The notes: generated by a model not told the origin, from the sequence alone. A stretch of 64,000 nt of DNA from Thalassotalea litorea (GCF_005843925.1 NZ_VCBC01000005.1:248001-312000), one strand, 5' to 3'. Positions 55,586 to 64,000 are shown, counted from the first letter of the stretch. Numbers and translations: made by a program.

Positions 55586-57899
55586 TGTGACCATACCTGC
55601 GCTGGTACAAATTTCGATTTACCTGACGCGCCGCATCTACCAGTGGCGCATAAGGAATATCGGTAACGGAAACAAAGCCGACGTTGTAGTTTTCGCCATC
55701 TAACGCCCTTCCGGTTAACGGCGAGTCTATATATTGAAACCAATGAGTGCCAACAAAATACGGATTATCAATCGCACTGTTAACATATTCCGCGTATTTC
55801 TTGCCTCGATCCTGCTGGCTGGCTGCATGGATTAAGCCAGGGTTCAGTAACCCAGAATCCAGGGCGCCATTATGAAATTCACCGATGATAGCGGGTTTGT
55901 CTATCTCATCGAGAAAGCGCCAAAACTCATCATTTATGACTTCCTTGTAATAGTTGTAGCTAACCACATCCGCAACTTCCGACGCCGCTTTTCTTAATTC
56001 CGGTGTCATGCCCCAATCTGCAAACCGAACGCCCATATACAGATGATTCGGCATAAAGGTTTCCATGGCTTGATTAACGACGGTAAAATACTGCAAGCCA
56101 AATTCATAAAGCATGGTAGATAAGTCGGCAACGACGCTCTCATTGAATTCCCTTAATTCAAAACCCGAAGCAAAGCTATCCCAGGATTCCAAGTCGATTT
56201 CCCAAGCCTGGTTGAAAGCCTCTATGGTCGAATATTTTTGTTGCATTAATGCACTGAAATGAGCTTTGGTCGGGCTACTTTTCCGATCCAGCCTGAGTGC
56301 GTTTATTGGAACCGCAAATTGGCTTTCATATTTGCCCATTTGTCCCCAGCTTTTTTCATTATCAATAAAAACGCCGACACACCAAGGGCTGTCATTTACT
56401 TCATCGGCTACCTGCTGCACGGTAATCATGGCTCGTTCTTTAAAAACCGGATCGAAGGGATCCGGCAAAGGTGCCCAATAGTCATTGCCGCTGCTGACCG
56501 TTTTAAAATCACCAATAATCCAGCCATTAGCAAAATATGGATATTGCTGCATCGAGTAAAAACTGGGATCAATCCAGTTGCCAAATGAGGTAAAACCCCA
56601 GGATTGCATGCGTTTAATGGTCGTGTCTCGCCATTTCTGCTCGGCGAGTTGAATATCATTGGTTTGATATTTGCGGGTTAAATTTGCCTGATAAAAACTA
56701 TAGGTTTCGCCTTTGTCGATGGCACCGGTATGAACTTCGCGGCGATAGCCAAAATGTTGTCCCATTGGCGATTCATATTCGGGTAACCAGGTAAACATCT
56801 GGCTACGCATTTTTGACGTTTCATAACGGCTAGGCCAGGCATCTTTTGGGGCACGGTTCAAACCAATAGAATCTTCTGGGGTGAGATCCCCCGACTGACG
56901 CTGCTTGATATACGTTGCGTCAAAGTCGTAGCCGGTTATCGTAGACGTATTTGCCATTCGCACATTGGCAATGCCATTAGAGAAAAACAAATAGCCTTCA
57001 GGATCTACCAATGACCATTTGCCTTGATATTTTTCCACTCGATAATAACCGCTTGCCTGTAATTTCGGTCCCAGTTTCCAACCATTAAACTTACTGCGAT
57101 CCGCAATGTCATTTGATACAAGCGAACTTTGTTCCTGTTCAGCAATCGCTACCAATTGTTCATCACTATGCACTTCATTGGTAAATTCCTGCTTAGCATT
57201 CTGACCAAATTTATCCACTAACCCGATTAGGTAGTTTTCATCCATGGCGTTTGGTTGAACCAAGGTAATATCATCAAAGATAAGTGTTTTGTTTTCCGCT
57301 ACCCCAGTGACTTTAAACCCAAGACTCGCCACCTTGCTTAGATCGATATGTTTATTGCCATACCGCCAGATAATCGGCTGATAGTTATCTTGCCAACTAA
57401 ACGGATTTGAGCGAATGCCGGTTTCAATCTCCAAATCCGGCCCCGATAATTCGATGAGATAACGTTGTGATGATTGTGCCGGTATCGCTACGCTGCGGTT
57501 ATGCGCTACCCCGTGACTATCTTTAACCGACACATACAAATGTACCGACGACAACTCTGGATTTTCAATATCCATAGCAATGCCAAAATTGCCCTGATTG
57601 CTCCAATCCCATAGTTCATCAGGCACGAATTCAACAACCGACTCATGGTTAGAAGCGCTGGCAAAGTCAATTTTCACCGCCTGTCCGTGCTCTGATGCAA
57701 GCAAAGATTTATTGGCATTATGTACGTTTACCTGATGCAGCGGGGCTTCATCATCAAAACTCAATAATAGATTGCTATGATTCTCTTTGGTTTCGGACAA
57801 TATGTCGGGCGAAGAAGGTTGATGACAGCCCACAAGCCATAAACTTGTCGTTAATACGCCTGTCGTGAATAACATCTGCAATGTAGAATGGTTGCTCAT
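55575..57899 (-). CDS. GH50 family glycoside hydrolase (beta-agarase-like), lipoprotein
   Basis: A 774-residue lipoprotein: lipobox LWLVGC puts the lipidated cysteine at residue 25. Residues about 50-215 form a carbohydrate-binding-like beta-sandwich, followed by a short linker and the (beta/alpha)8 GH50 domain. VDPEGYLFFSNGIANVRMAN starts it; the acid/base is E515 in FIDNEKSWG and the nucleophile E684 in IGEFHNGALDSG. GH50 enzymes are beta-agarases releasing neoagarobiose or neoagarotetraose; no other specificity is common. The start codon is the ATG with AAGGA some distance upstream; one 11 codons earlier has no site. It is co-translated with the SMP-30 gene. Confidence 0.9.
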   Translation of the reverse strand: MSNHSTLQMLFTTGVLTTSLWLVGCHQPSSPDILSETKENHSNLLLSFDDEAPLHQVNVHNANKSLLASEHGQAVKIDFASASNHESVVEFVPDELWDWSNQGNFGIAMDIENPELSSVHLYVSVKDSHGVAHNRSVAIPAQSSQRYLIELSGPDLEIETGIRSNPFSWQDNYQPIIWRYGNKHIDLSKVASLGFKVTGVAENKTLIFDDITLVQPNAMDENYLIGLVDKFGQNAKQEFTNEVHSDEQLVAIAEQEQSSLVSNDIADRSKFNGWKLGPKLQASGYYRVEKYQGKWSLVDPEGYLFFSNGIANVRMANTSTITGYDFDATYIKQRQSGDLTPEDSIGLNRAPKDAWPSRYETSKMRSQMFTWLPEYESPMGQHFGYRREVHTGAIDKGETYSFYQANLTRKYQTNDIQLAEQKWRDTTIKRMQSWGFTSFGNWIDPSFYSMQQYPYFANGWIIGDFKTVSSGNDYWAPLPDPFDPVFKERAMITVQQVADEVNDSPWCVGVFIDNEKSWGQMGKYESQFAVPINALRLDRKSSPTKAHFSALMQQKYSTIEAFNQAWEIDLESWDSFASGFELREFNESVVADLSTMLYEFGLQYFTVVNQAMETFMPNHLYMGVRFADWGMTPELRKAASEVADVVSYNYYKEVINDEFWRFLDEIDKPAIIGEFHNGALDSGLLNPGLIHAASQQDRGKKYAEYVNSAIDNPYFVGTHWFQYIDSPLTGRALDGENYNVGFVSVTDIPYAPLVDAARQVNRNLYQRRYGHNEP

Positions 57900-57938
57900 G
57901 GCGGTTCTTTTCCTTGCTTGCCTTAGCTTCATAAGGAC

Positions 57939-57950
57939 TTGTTAATTAAT
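57939..57950. promoter_or_regulatory. Degenerate operator-like half site upstream of GH50 gene
   Basis: TTGTTAATTAAT shares the left half of the ATTGTTAACAAT palindrome found three times nearby and lies 40 bases before the GH50 start. The right half is not conserved, so binding would be weaker. Confidence 0.3.
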
Positions 57951-58106
57951 GTTGTAATTTTCCATGTCGGTTTACAAAATTCGCGCTCAGCGTTGTCGGT
58001 GACAAAGGCAATGCAATACGTATGCGCCGACCTGAAATTGCTAGCTTCAGACTTTATGCCCATGTTATTACCTCAATCAGGCCGTAGCTTTCGTTAAAAT
58101 AGCCCC

Positions 58107-59384
58107 TCACCCCTGCACCCCGTTGGCCGTAACATCAAAAATGGGCTCGTCAATGGGTTCGACTTTGCCAACCAAAAACACATAGGAGAGTAAGCCGACC
58201 AATGCTAGCGCCGCGATCATCACCAGAGCGCTTTGAAAATCGCCGTCCTGAGCCAGATAACCTATCGTTAAAGGCACAATGACCGCCGCAAGGCCACCAA
58301 TAAAGTTAAAACATCCCCCAACCAGACCGACCATGGATTTGGGCGCAATTAAGGAAACAAACACCCAGTTAATTGACGCCAGACCGTTACCAAAAAAACT
58401 CAGAGATAAAAATACCGTAACCCAAAGTGTGCTTTGCACATAATTGGCGCCAATAATGGCACTGGATAAGAGCAGCCCAAGCATGATTGGCATTTTTCGA
58501 GCAAATTCATTGGAATAGCCTTTTTTCACCAGGTAATCAGACACAAACCCAGAGAGCAATACCCCACAAAAAGCCGCTAAAAAGGGTACCGAGGCAACAA
58601 AACCGGTCTGTAAATCCCCCAAGCCTCGATATTCCGCCAGATAGGTTGGAAACCAGGTGAGAAAGAAGATCATCGTGCCACCGAGACAAAATTGGCCGAG
58701 ATAAATCCCCCAAAGCTTTTTTTGACTAAAAGCAAATTTAAGCTTTTGCCAGTTCGCCGCATTGTTTACCTTTGTTTCAGGTTCAATAACCAAGGGCTGG
58801 TCAACATCATCGATGTGATCCGATTCAGGTTCGCGATAGAATCGGTACCATACCAATGCCCAAACAATGCCGATTAAGCCGGAAGCAATAAACAAACCGC
58901 GCCAGCCAAAGGCATTCTGAATCAAAGCCAGCACCGGCATTAAAAATGCCAGACCGATAAATTGCCCGGAGGTGTATACAGCGATAGCGCCGGCGCGTTC
59001 CTGAGCAGCAAACCATTGGGTGACAATTTTATTATTGGCGGGATAAGAAGGGGCTTCGAACAGACCTATCGCCATGCGACAACCGATCAAGGCGGTCAAT
59101 GAACTTACTAAGCCCTGTATTAAGGTAGCTACGGACCAGGCGATAAGGATAAAAGGATAAAGAAACCTAATTTTAATGATATCTACCACCATACCTCCTG
59201 GGATTTGCATAATGGAATACGTCCAAGCAAATGCTGAAAAAATCAGTCCCATTTCAACGCTGGTAAGTTCCAGCTCTTGTGACATCGCCGAAGCAGCGAC
59301 AGAGATATTGGTTCGGTCCATATAATTAATGACTACGCTGATAAATATCAGTGCCAATATTTTGAACTTGCCGGTATTTTTCAT
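58107..59384 (-). CDS. MFS transporter, ACS (anion:cation symporter) family
   Basis: A 425-residue twelve-helix transporter of the major facilitator superfamily. The ACS signature is visible: INYMDRTNISVAASAM in helix 1, then GLIFSAFAWTYSIMQIPGG and the IGLFEAPSYPANNKIVTQWF segment, as in galactonate, glucarate and hexuronate carriers. The start used has GGAG seven bases upstream; two earlier in-frame starts would run into the dehydratase gene. It follows the dehydratase on the same strand, so an aldonate or similar sugar acid is the likely substrate. Confidence 0.9.
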   Translation of the reverse strand: MKNTGKFKILALIFISVVINYMDRTNISVAASAMSQELELTSVEMGLIFSAFAWTYSIMQIPGGMVVDIIKIRFLYPFILIAWSVATLIQGLVSSLTALIGCRMAIGLFEAPSYPANNKIVTQWFAAQERAGAIAVYTSGQFIGLAFLMPVLALIQNAFGWRGLFIASGLIGIVWALVWYRFYREPESDHIDDVDQPLVIEPETKVNNAANWQKLKFAFSQKKLWGIYLGQFCLGGTMIFFLTWFPTYLAEYRGLGDLQTGFVASVPFLAAFCGVLLSGFVSDYLVKKGYSNEFARKMPIMLGLLLSSAIIGANYVQSTLWVTVFLSLSFFGNGLASINWVFVSLIAPKSMVGLVGGCFNFIGGLAAVIVPLTIGYLAQDGDFQSALVMIAALALVGLLSYVFLVGKVEPIDEPIFDVTANGVQG

Positions 59385-59403
59385 TATTCGTCGCTCCATG
59401 GTT

Positions 59404-60558
59404 TTACCAGTTCTGATAACTACCATCGGGTTTGACTAAGCGAGGCGGCTCCCAAAAATCAAAAGCCAGCTTTTTGACAACATCTTCATTTATCTCGATC
59501 CCAAGCCCAGGCGCAGCATCGACACTCAAACGATGATTCACCGGTTGTAATCTTCGATTAAATACCTGGTCATAATCGCTCAAATCACCATCATAAGGGG
59601 GCCATTCAAGCCAGGAAAAATTACTGATGGCCGCGCAATAATGCATCGAAGCAGCGGTGCTTAGTGGGCTCAATGGATTATGCGGCATCATATCCAGATA
59701 CTTAGTTTCACATAATGCAGCGATCTTCATCGCTTCGGTAAATCCACCGGCATTGCATATATCAATGCGCGCAAAGTCGACCGCTCCTTGCTCAACAAAT
59801 GGGGCAAAATCCCACTTTGACGTAAATTCTTCGCCGATGGCAAACGGCACATCTACCATTTGTCGCAAAGATTGATAACTTGTTAGCGATTGAGCGCGAA
59901 TCGGCTCTTCAATAAAATCCAGAGTACCCGGCGGCATACGTTGAATAAATGAACAGGTTTCTGCCACGGTTAAGCGGTGATGGTAGTCAATTCCCAAGAC
60001 TGTTTCTGGGCCGAGCTGTTCACGAATATCGGTAAGTAAAGAGGATACCTGTGCCAACGACGTTCTTGGGCAAAACTGAGTTGCCTGTTCTGGGCTGCCA
60101 TGCACGCCCGTGGTGGTTCTGATTACTTGCCAACCCGCTTGTTTTAAGCTCAGAACTTGCTCGACAAGCGCTTGTTCGTAAGCCGATGTCGCGGTAACAA
60201 ATAGCTCAACATATTCTCGCTGTTTACCACCGAGAAGCTGATAGACGGGTACATTTAGGTGTTTACCCAGGACATCGTGGAGAGCGATATCAATAGCCGA
60301 AATTGCCGCGGCTAACACTCTGCCTCCTTCAAAATACTGGCTCCGATACATTTCCTGCCAGAGGGCACCAATGTTCATCGCACTACGCCCTACCAAAAAC
60401 TCCCGAAAATGCTCAATTGCCCCGGCAACGGCTTTTTCTCTACCCGATAATCCGGATTCTCCCCAGCCAAAAATGCCTTCATCCGTTTCGATTTTCACCA
60501 GGCAAACATTGCGATGGCCTAGCCAGAATGCATAGCATTTGATATCGGTGATATTCAT
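59404..60558 (-). CDS. Enolase-superfamily sugar-acid dehydratase/cycloisomerase, DgoD-like
   Basis: A 384-residue enzyme of the mandelate racemase/muconate lactonizing branch, close to D-galactonate dehydratase in length and in its final segment (GLGIEINEDVV, then FWEPPRLVKPDGS). Metal ligands are Asp in GIDYHH, Glu in FIEEP and Glu in IGEEF; catalytic His in MMPHNPLSPLSTAAS and Asp in RIDICNAGG are present. In an agar locus either dehydration of galactonate or cycloisomerisation of 3,6-anhydro-L-galactonate would make sense; sequence alone does not decide. It overlaps the regulator gene by four bases. Confidence 0.86.
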   Translation of the reverse strand: MNITDIKCYAFWLGHRNVCLVKIETDEGIFGWGESGLSGREKAVAGAIEHFREFLVGRSAMNIGALWQEMYRSQYFEGGRVLAAAISAIDIALHDVLGKHLNVPVYQLLGGKQREYVELFVTATSAYEQALVEQVLSLKQAGWQVIRTTTGVHGSPEQATQFCPRTSLAQVSSLLTDIREQLGPETVLGIDYHHRLTVAETCSFIQRMPPGTLDFIEEPIRAQSLTSYQSLRQMVDVPFAIGEEFTSKWDFAPFVEQGAVDFARIDICNAGGFTEAMKIAALCETKYLDMMPHNPLSPLSTAASMHYCAAISNFSWLEWPPYDGDLSDYDQVFNRRLQPVNHRLSVDAAPGLGIEINEDVVKKLAFDFWEPPRLVKPDGSYQNW

Positions 60559-61274
60559 CCTGTAAGCCCTTGTAATGGCCGGTAACCGCTACTCGATGCA
60601 GTTTCTGTCACCTGAGCAATCCAATAATCGCCACCGCTCTTGATGTGAGCAAGTAAGGCTTCATTGGCTTCTTCGACCGCCCCTTTGCTAATGAAGCTTA
60701 GTAATGTTTGATGTTCTGCAACGGCATCACTATAGCGTTTATGACTTATCGGCAAGTTGGCGTGCATTGCTTGTAATATCAGCCGTTTTCGCCGCCAGAG
60801 TTTGACCGCTTCCTGGTTATAATGGCCCCTGTACAGTTGCCAGTGAAATGCCGTGTCCAGCTCTCGAAACCGAGTAAAGTCCTGAGCTTGTGTTGCCGTC
60901 ATCTTCTGAATAATGTTCTCAAGCTCTGCGATATCCTCAGGTGTATGGTTTTGAGTAAACTCTTTTAACAAATACGGTTCCAGCAATTGCAACATCTCAA
61001 ACACATCGCGCATGGTACTAAAAGCAAACCTTGCAACACGCGCTCCGCTGTTTTTCTGAAATGCCACAAACCCCTCGCCTTCAAGTTGTTTTAATGCTTC
61101 GCGCACAGGATTGATGCTAGACCCATATTTTTTGGCGAGTTGCGTCGTTACCAACCTATCCCCACTGACAAGTTGTCCCTGAGCAATATCATTTAATATC
61201 TGACTGTAGATGCTTTGATCATCGGCCACTAAGCCAGCCTGTTGGCTGATAGTGACGAGTTTTACTGTTTCCAT
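60555..61274 (-). CDS. GntR family regulator, FadR (FCD) subfamily
   Basis: A 239-residue transcription regulator. The amino-terminal winged helix-turn-helix is at about residues 20-85 (RLVTTQLAKKYGSSINPVRE, then QLEGEGFVAFQKNSGARVAR). The all-helical FCD ligand-binding domain follows to the end, with His residues that can bind a metal. Family members sense sugar acids such as galactonate or gluconate. It starts the regulator-dehydratase-transporter unit. Its promoter region has 22-bp direct repeats and an ATTGTTAACAAT palindrome, so autoregulation is likely. Confidence 0.9.
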   Translation of the reverse strand: METVKLVTISQQAGLVADDQSIYSQILNDIAQGQLVSGDRLVTTQLAKKYGSSINPVREALKQLEGEGFVAFQKNSGARVARFAFSTMRDVFEMLQLLEPYLLKEFTQNHTPEDIAELENIIQKMTATQAQDFTRFRELDTAFHWQLYRGHYNQEAVKLWRRKRLILQAMHANLPISHKRYSDAVAEHQTLLSFISKGAVEEANEALLAHIKSGGDYWIAQVTETASSSGYRPLQGLTG

Positions 61275-61285
61275 AAGGTCAAAAA

Positions 61286-61329
61286 ATTACACATAGTTAA
61301 CATTCAGATTACACATAATTTAATATTGA
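61286..61329. repeat. Two 22-bp direct repeats upstream of the GntR gene
   Basis: ATTACACATAGTTAACATTC (61286-61305) is repeated as ATTACACATAATTTAATATT from 61308; the first ten bases are identical and the period is 22 bases, two helical turns. They lie 12 bases before the regulator's start codon and could bind a protein twice on the same face, possibly the regulator itself. Confidence 0.55.
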
Positions 61330-61348
61330 TCAATACATTTAATCATTA

Positions 61349-61360
61349 ATTGTTAACAAT
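61349..61360. promoter_or_regulatory. Palindromic operator upstream of the GntR gene
   Basis: ATTGTTAACAAT, a perfect 12-bp palindrome identical to those at 54461-54472 and 63834-63845. It lies 75 bases before the GntR-family gene, consistent with autoregulation of the regulator-dehydratase-transporter operon. Confidence 0.7.
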
Positions 61361-61432
61361 AATTAAATAACTGCACTTAATTAAATCATTAAATTCTCAT
61401 ATAAACAGTGGGTTAGTGTTACTCCAAGAAGA

Positions 61433-61459
61433 AGAGGTTGATTTTAAAAATCAACCTCT
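61433..61459 (-). terminator. Long hairpin downstream of the upstream GH50 gene
   Basis: AGAGGTTGATTTT (61433-61445) is exactly complementary to AAAATCAACCTCT (61447-61459). It begins six bases after the GH50 stop. The T run on the minus strand is interrupted, so termination may be partial; the hairpin could also protect the mRNA end. Confidence 0.6.
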
Positions 61460-61464
61460 GCCGA

Positions 61465-63795
61465 TTACTGGGTACCTAAACGCTGCTGATACATAGAACC
61501 AGTAACCTGTTGTACGGCTTCAATCAACTCTGGATAAGGGGTATCCGTAACGTTAACCAGGCCAATATTGGCATTTTCACCATCAAAAGCGCGACCGGTA
61601 ATGGGTTCATCAACGTATTGAAACCAATGCGCCCCCACCATATACGGCTTTTCAATAACGCTCTGCATATACGCTTTGTATTTGCGGGCGCGATCTTGTT
61701 GGTCGCTGGCATGGACAATGCCCGGGTTATACAAACCCGAATCGGTGGCCGTACCGATATGGAATTCACCGATAACAACCGGCAGATCAACGGACTCTAA
61801 AAATTTCCAATGATGTTCCTGAACCCCATCCTCATAAATATTAAAGCTAAGTACATCTGAGTATGTCACCGATGCTTTAATAATTTCATCAGGCATGCCC
61901 CAGTTTGCCATGCGAGCCCCCATATAAAGGTGATTCGGCATAACCTGTTCCAGTGTGTTGTGCACCACAATAAAATATTGTTCGCCTAACCGGGTTAATA
62001 ATGCGGATAAATCATCTACGTGCGCTTGTGTAAAGTCGTCAAAAGTTGCACCTGAGGCGAGTTGCTGCCAACTAGTAAACTGGGTATTCCACGCCTGATT
62101 TAACTGAACAATGGTGGAATATTGCTGCTGCAACTGTACCATAAATGCCGCTTTCGCCGGGCTGGAGAGAGCGTCCTTGGATAAGGCATCCAGGATCACG
62201 CCATATCTGGCTTCGACACTGCCCTGTCGTTCTCCCCAGCTTTTTTCATTATCAATAAAAATACCTGCGCACCAGGGCGAATTTTTCACCTGTTCAGAGA
62301 TCCGCTCAATGGTGATTTTTGCGCGTTGTGCAAACACGGGGTCGAATGGGTCTGGCATCTTGCCCCAATGATTCACTTTTCCTGAGAGCGTCTGAAAATC
62401 GCCGATTATCCAACCATTAGCAAAGTAAGGTACCTGTTGTGCACGATAAAATTGTGGATCTACCCAATTACCAAACGAGGTAAACCCCCAGTGTTTCATG
62501 CGTTTCATCGTGGTTTCATACCAGCTTTGCATAAAGTCATCGCCATATTTTCGTTCTAAATTGGCGCGATAAAAATTAAACGTTTCGCCATGAGCAATAG
62601 GACCTTTATGGGTGCTACGACGATAACTGTAGTGCTTGGCCAGCGGCTGTTCATAACTCGGCAGCCAACGGAACATCTGGTGTCTAAGCGGCAACGTAAC
62701 AAAGCTGGTCTGTTGCGTTTGTTCGGAAATATTGACGATACCGATCGAATCCTCCGGGGTCACTTCATCCGGGCTACGATAGCGAATACTGTCATCTTTA
62801 TAATCCACTCCGGTTAATGTCGACAAATTGGCCATCCGCACATTAGCCGGCCCATGGGAAAAGAACAGATAACCTTCCGGATCTACCATCCACCACTTAC
62901 CGTCGTGCTTTGCCACCCGAAAATATCCGGTACCTTCAAGTTTTGGACCCTGACTGAACCCACCAAACTTTGATCGTTGTTCGGCATAGGCATTGTTTCT
63001 GAAATCCTCGATTTGTTGTTTGGCCTGAGCAACCAGTTCCGCATCGTCGGTTACGTGAAGTGAGGTTTGCACCTTGGTATTTTGACCATATTCATCAACA
63101 ACGTGTTTCATCCAGTCAGGATCACTTTCTGGATTTTCTCGAATGCGGATATTCGATAACGTTAAAGATTGGTCATTCAACAAACCAATAGTAAAGAACC
63201 GAAGTTGCGCCAACGAAGACATATCAACCTGACTCGCGCGCCAGGAGCGCCAAATCATCAGTTGGTCTTCGGTATTCCAGGGTGGAGCATCACCCCACAT
63301 GCCCGTATCCGTAAGTGCCTCTTTGCCAGACAATGGAAAATACACGGTTCCCGAAAAGCCCACTGGAATGCTAATTGAACGTTTTTGGACATCTTCGTCT
63401 GGATTAGCGATTTCAAGGTAAAAGTGAATGGACTCGGTACCTGTATTGGTGACATCAAAGGCAAGATTGTGCGCTGGTAACACCGACAATTGCCAGGGAG
63501 ATTGGGGGGTTAACGTGACAGCAGATATATGCTCTGACGCTTTAAATTCTATCTCGAGTTGGTTTTGCTGTTGGCTGATTTTAGCGGTTTCAGCGCTGAT
63601 ATCGGGAACGTTTCCGGCGTCATCGGGTCCGAGTAAATCGAGCAACACTTGTTCTTGTAAAAACACATCCGCGTTCTTATCTACCAAAGGCGGCATGCTA
63701 TTGCTGTCACTATCGCTACAGCTACTCAGGCATGTAATTAAGCCTGCAATTACCACCGACTTTATCGATAAACGTTTGGTTTTGTTTTGGTTCAT
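61465..63795 (-). CDS. GH50 family glycoside hydrolase (beta-agarase-like), lipoprotein
   Basis: A 776-residue lipoprotein with lipobox LSSC (lipidated C26) and a Ser/Asp-rich stalk. Residues about 70-220 form a beta-sandwich; the GH50 barrel runs from about 290 to the end. Acid/base E517 in FIDNEKSWG, nucleophile E677 in IGEFHIGTATDSG. It is a paralogue of the other GH50 protein in the window, alike in every domain but clearly diverged, which suggests division of labour (for example endo against exo, or different chain lengths) rather than recent duplication. An ATTGTTAACAAT operator lies 38 bases upstream of its start. Confidence 0.9.
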   Translation of the reverse strand: MNQNKTKRLSIKSVVIAGLITCLSSCSDSDSNSMPPLVDKNADVFLQEQVLLDLLGPDDAGNVPDISAETAKISQQQNQLEIEFKASEHISAVTLTPQSPWQLSVLPAHNLAFDVTNTGTESIHFYLEIANPDEDVQKRSISIPVGFSGTVYFPLSGKEALTDTGMWGDAPPWNTEDQLMIWRSWRASQVDMSSLAQLRFFTIGLLNDQSLTLSNIRIRENPESDPDWMKHVVDEYGQNTKVQTSLHVTDDAELVAQAKQQIEDFRNNAYAEQRSKFGGFSQGPKLEGTGYFRVAKHDGKWWMVDPEGYLFFSHGPANVRMANLSTLTGVDYKDDSIRYRSPDEVTPEDSIGIVNISEQTQQTSFVTLPLRHQMFRWLPSYEQPLAKHYSYRRSTHKGPIAHGETFNFYRANLERKYGDDFMQSWYETTMKRMKHWGFTSFGNWVDPQFYRAQQVPYFANGWIIGDFQTLSGKVNHWGKMPDPFDPVFAQRAKITIERISEQVKNSPWCAGIFIDNEKSWGERQGSVEARYGVILDALSKDALSSPAKAAFMVQLQQQYSTIVQLNQAWNTQFTSWQQLASGATFDDFTQAHVDDLSALLTRLGEQYFIVVHNTLEQVMPNHLYMGARMANWGMPDEIIKASVTYSDVLSFNIYEDGVQEHHWKFLESVDLPVVIGEFHIGTATDSGLYNPGIVHASDQQDRARKYKAYMQSVIEKPYMVGAHWFQYVDEPITGRAFDGENANIGLVNVTDTPYPELIEAVQQVTGSMYQQRLGTQ

Positions 63796-63833
63796 GACAT
63801 TTAATCCATAATCTGTTCATAAAACCAACTTAC

Positions 63834-63845
63834 ATTGTTAACAAT
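63834..63845. promoter_or_regulatory. Palindromic operator upstream of the GH50 gene at 61465
   Basis: ATTGTTAACAAT, the third identical copy in the locus, 38 bases upstream of the GH50 start codon and therefore within or close to its promoter. It would let the GntR regulator control the agarase directly. Confidence 0.7.
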
Positions 63846-63986
63846 TAACGATCAACCAATTCCTTTGTATTGCTTGTTTTTAACTCGCCTGCAAACCGAA
63901 TTTGATTAAACCGGCTTTAAAAGATTTGACTTAACATGCCCTTGTCATGCGGGCTTTTGAATCAAAGACTCCCGATAGGGTTTCAT

Positions 63987-64000
63987 ATGAGGAAATATTT
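63987..64000 (+). CDS. Possible start of a plus-strand gene cut by the window edge
   Basis: An ATG preceded by AGGG at suitable spacing opens a frame reading MRKY before the sequence ends. Too little is present to judge; it may be the first codons of a gene divergent from the GH50 gene. Confidence 0.25.

Noticed and set aside
63938..63958. GCCC/GGGC hairpin with four T near the right edge
   Set aside because: Stem of four pairs, nine-base loop and short T run; too weak to call, and no gene ends nearby on the plus strand.
1..64000. CRISPR arrays, prophage or replication origin
   Set aside because: No regularly spaced repeats, phage structural genes, or dnaA-box clusters were seen.

Overview
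The window is about 44% GC, gene-dense and almost entirely chromosomal. It reads as a marine gammaproteobacterium of the order Alteromonadales (Colwellia/Thalassotalea-like). The support is the order rimP-nusA-infB-rbfA-truB-rpsO plus pnp-nlpI, several small conserved families typical of that order, and a secreted agarase locus with a TonB receptor. No tRNA, rRNA, CRISPR array, prophage or transposase gene was found.

Layout. 1-6.1 kb (minus strand): GNAT acetyltransferase, small membrane protein, SigZ-type sigma factor, secreted protein of unknown function, Bax-type glucosaminidase, membrane proteins, LysE exporter. 6.2-11.4 kb (plus): a three-gene operon for a 2-oxoacid:acceptor oxidoreductase with its own FAD/FeS electron-transfer subunit. 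11.5-12.4 kb: two small orphan genes and an attC-like palindrome. 12.4-18.2 kb: VOC protein, Asp/Glu racemase, a SufS-SufE fusion, a TPR-like protein with an HExxH zinc-peptidase motif, and NlpI. 18.3-28.7 kb: the RNA and translation block (pnp, dienelactone hydrolase, rpsO, truB, rbfA, infB, nusA, rimP).

29.1-34.5 kb is a compact operon: GPH symporter, then a GH94 phosphorylase fused to a gluconokinase, then a secreted CBM9-like protein. GH94 motif residues point to cellobionic acid phosphorylase, whose product gluconate is the substrate of the fused kinase. I consider this the most striking system in the window. 35.0-36.1 kb holds a cold-shock gene and a 55-residue small protein gene with a good Pho-box promoter. 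36.1-41.3 kb is a five-gene envelope export operon (LolA-like protein, two FtsX-type permeases, ATPase, outer-membrane barrel). 41.6-45.4 kb: subtilisin-like protease, a frameshifted hutD-like pseudogene, a DUF2956-type protein, RhlE helicase and a 263-bp MITE.

45.5-63.8 kb: two secreted hydrolases (amidohydrolase, M20 peptidase), then an agar-type utilisation locus with two GH50 lipoproteins, TonB receptor, SapC, flavin halogenase-like protein, secreted SMP-30 lactonase, ACS-type MFS transporter, DgoD-like dehydratase and a GntR/FadR regulator. A perfect palindrome, ATTGTTAACAAT, occurs upstream of the TonB receptor, the regulator and the first GH50 gene, and is the likely operator of the regulator. 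Both sugar loci appear built around aldonic (oxidised) sugars: lactonase, aldonate-type transporter and dehydratase in one, cellobionate phosphorolysis and gluconate phosphorylation in the other.
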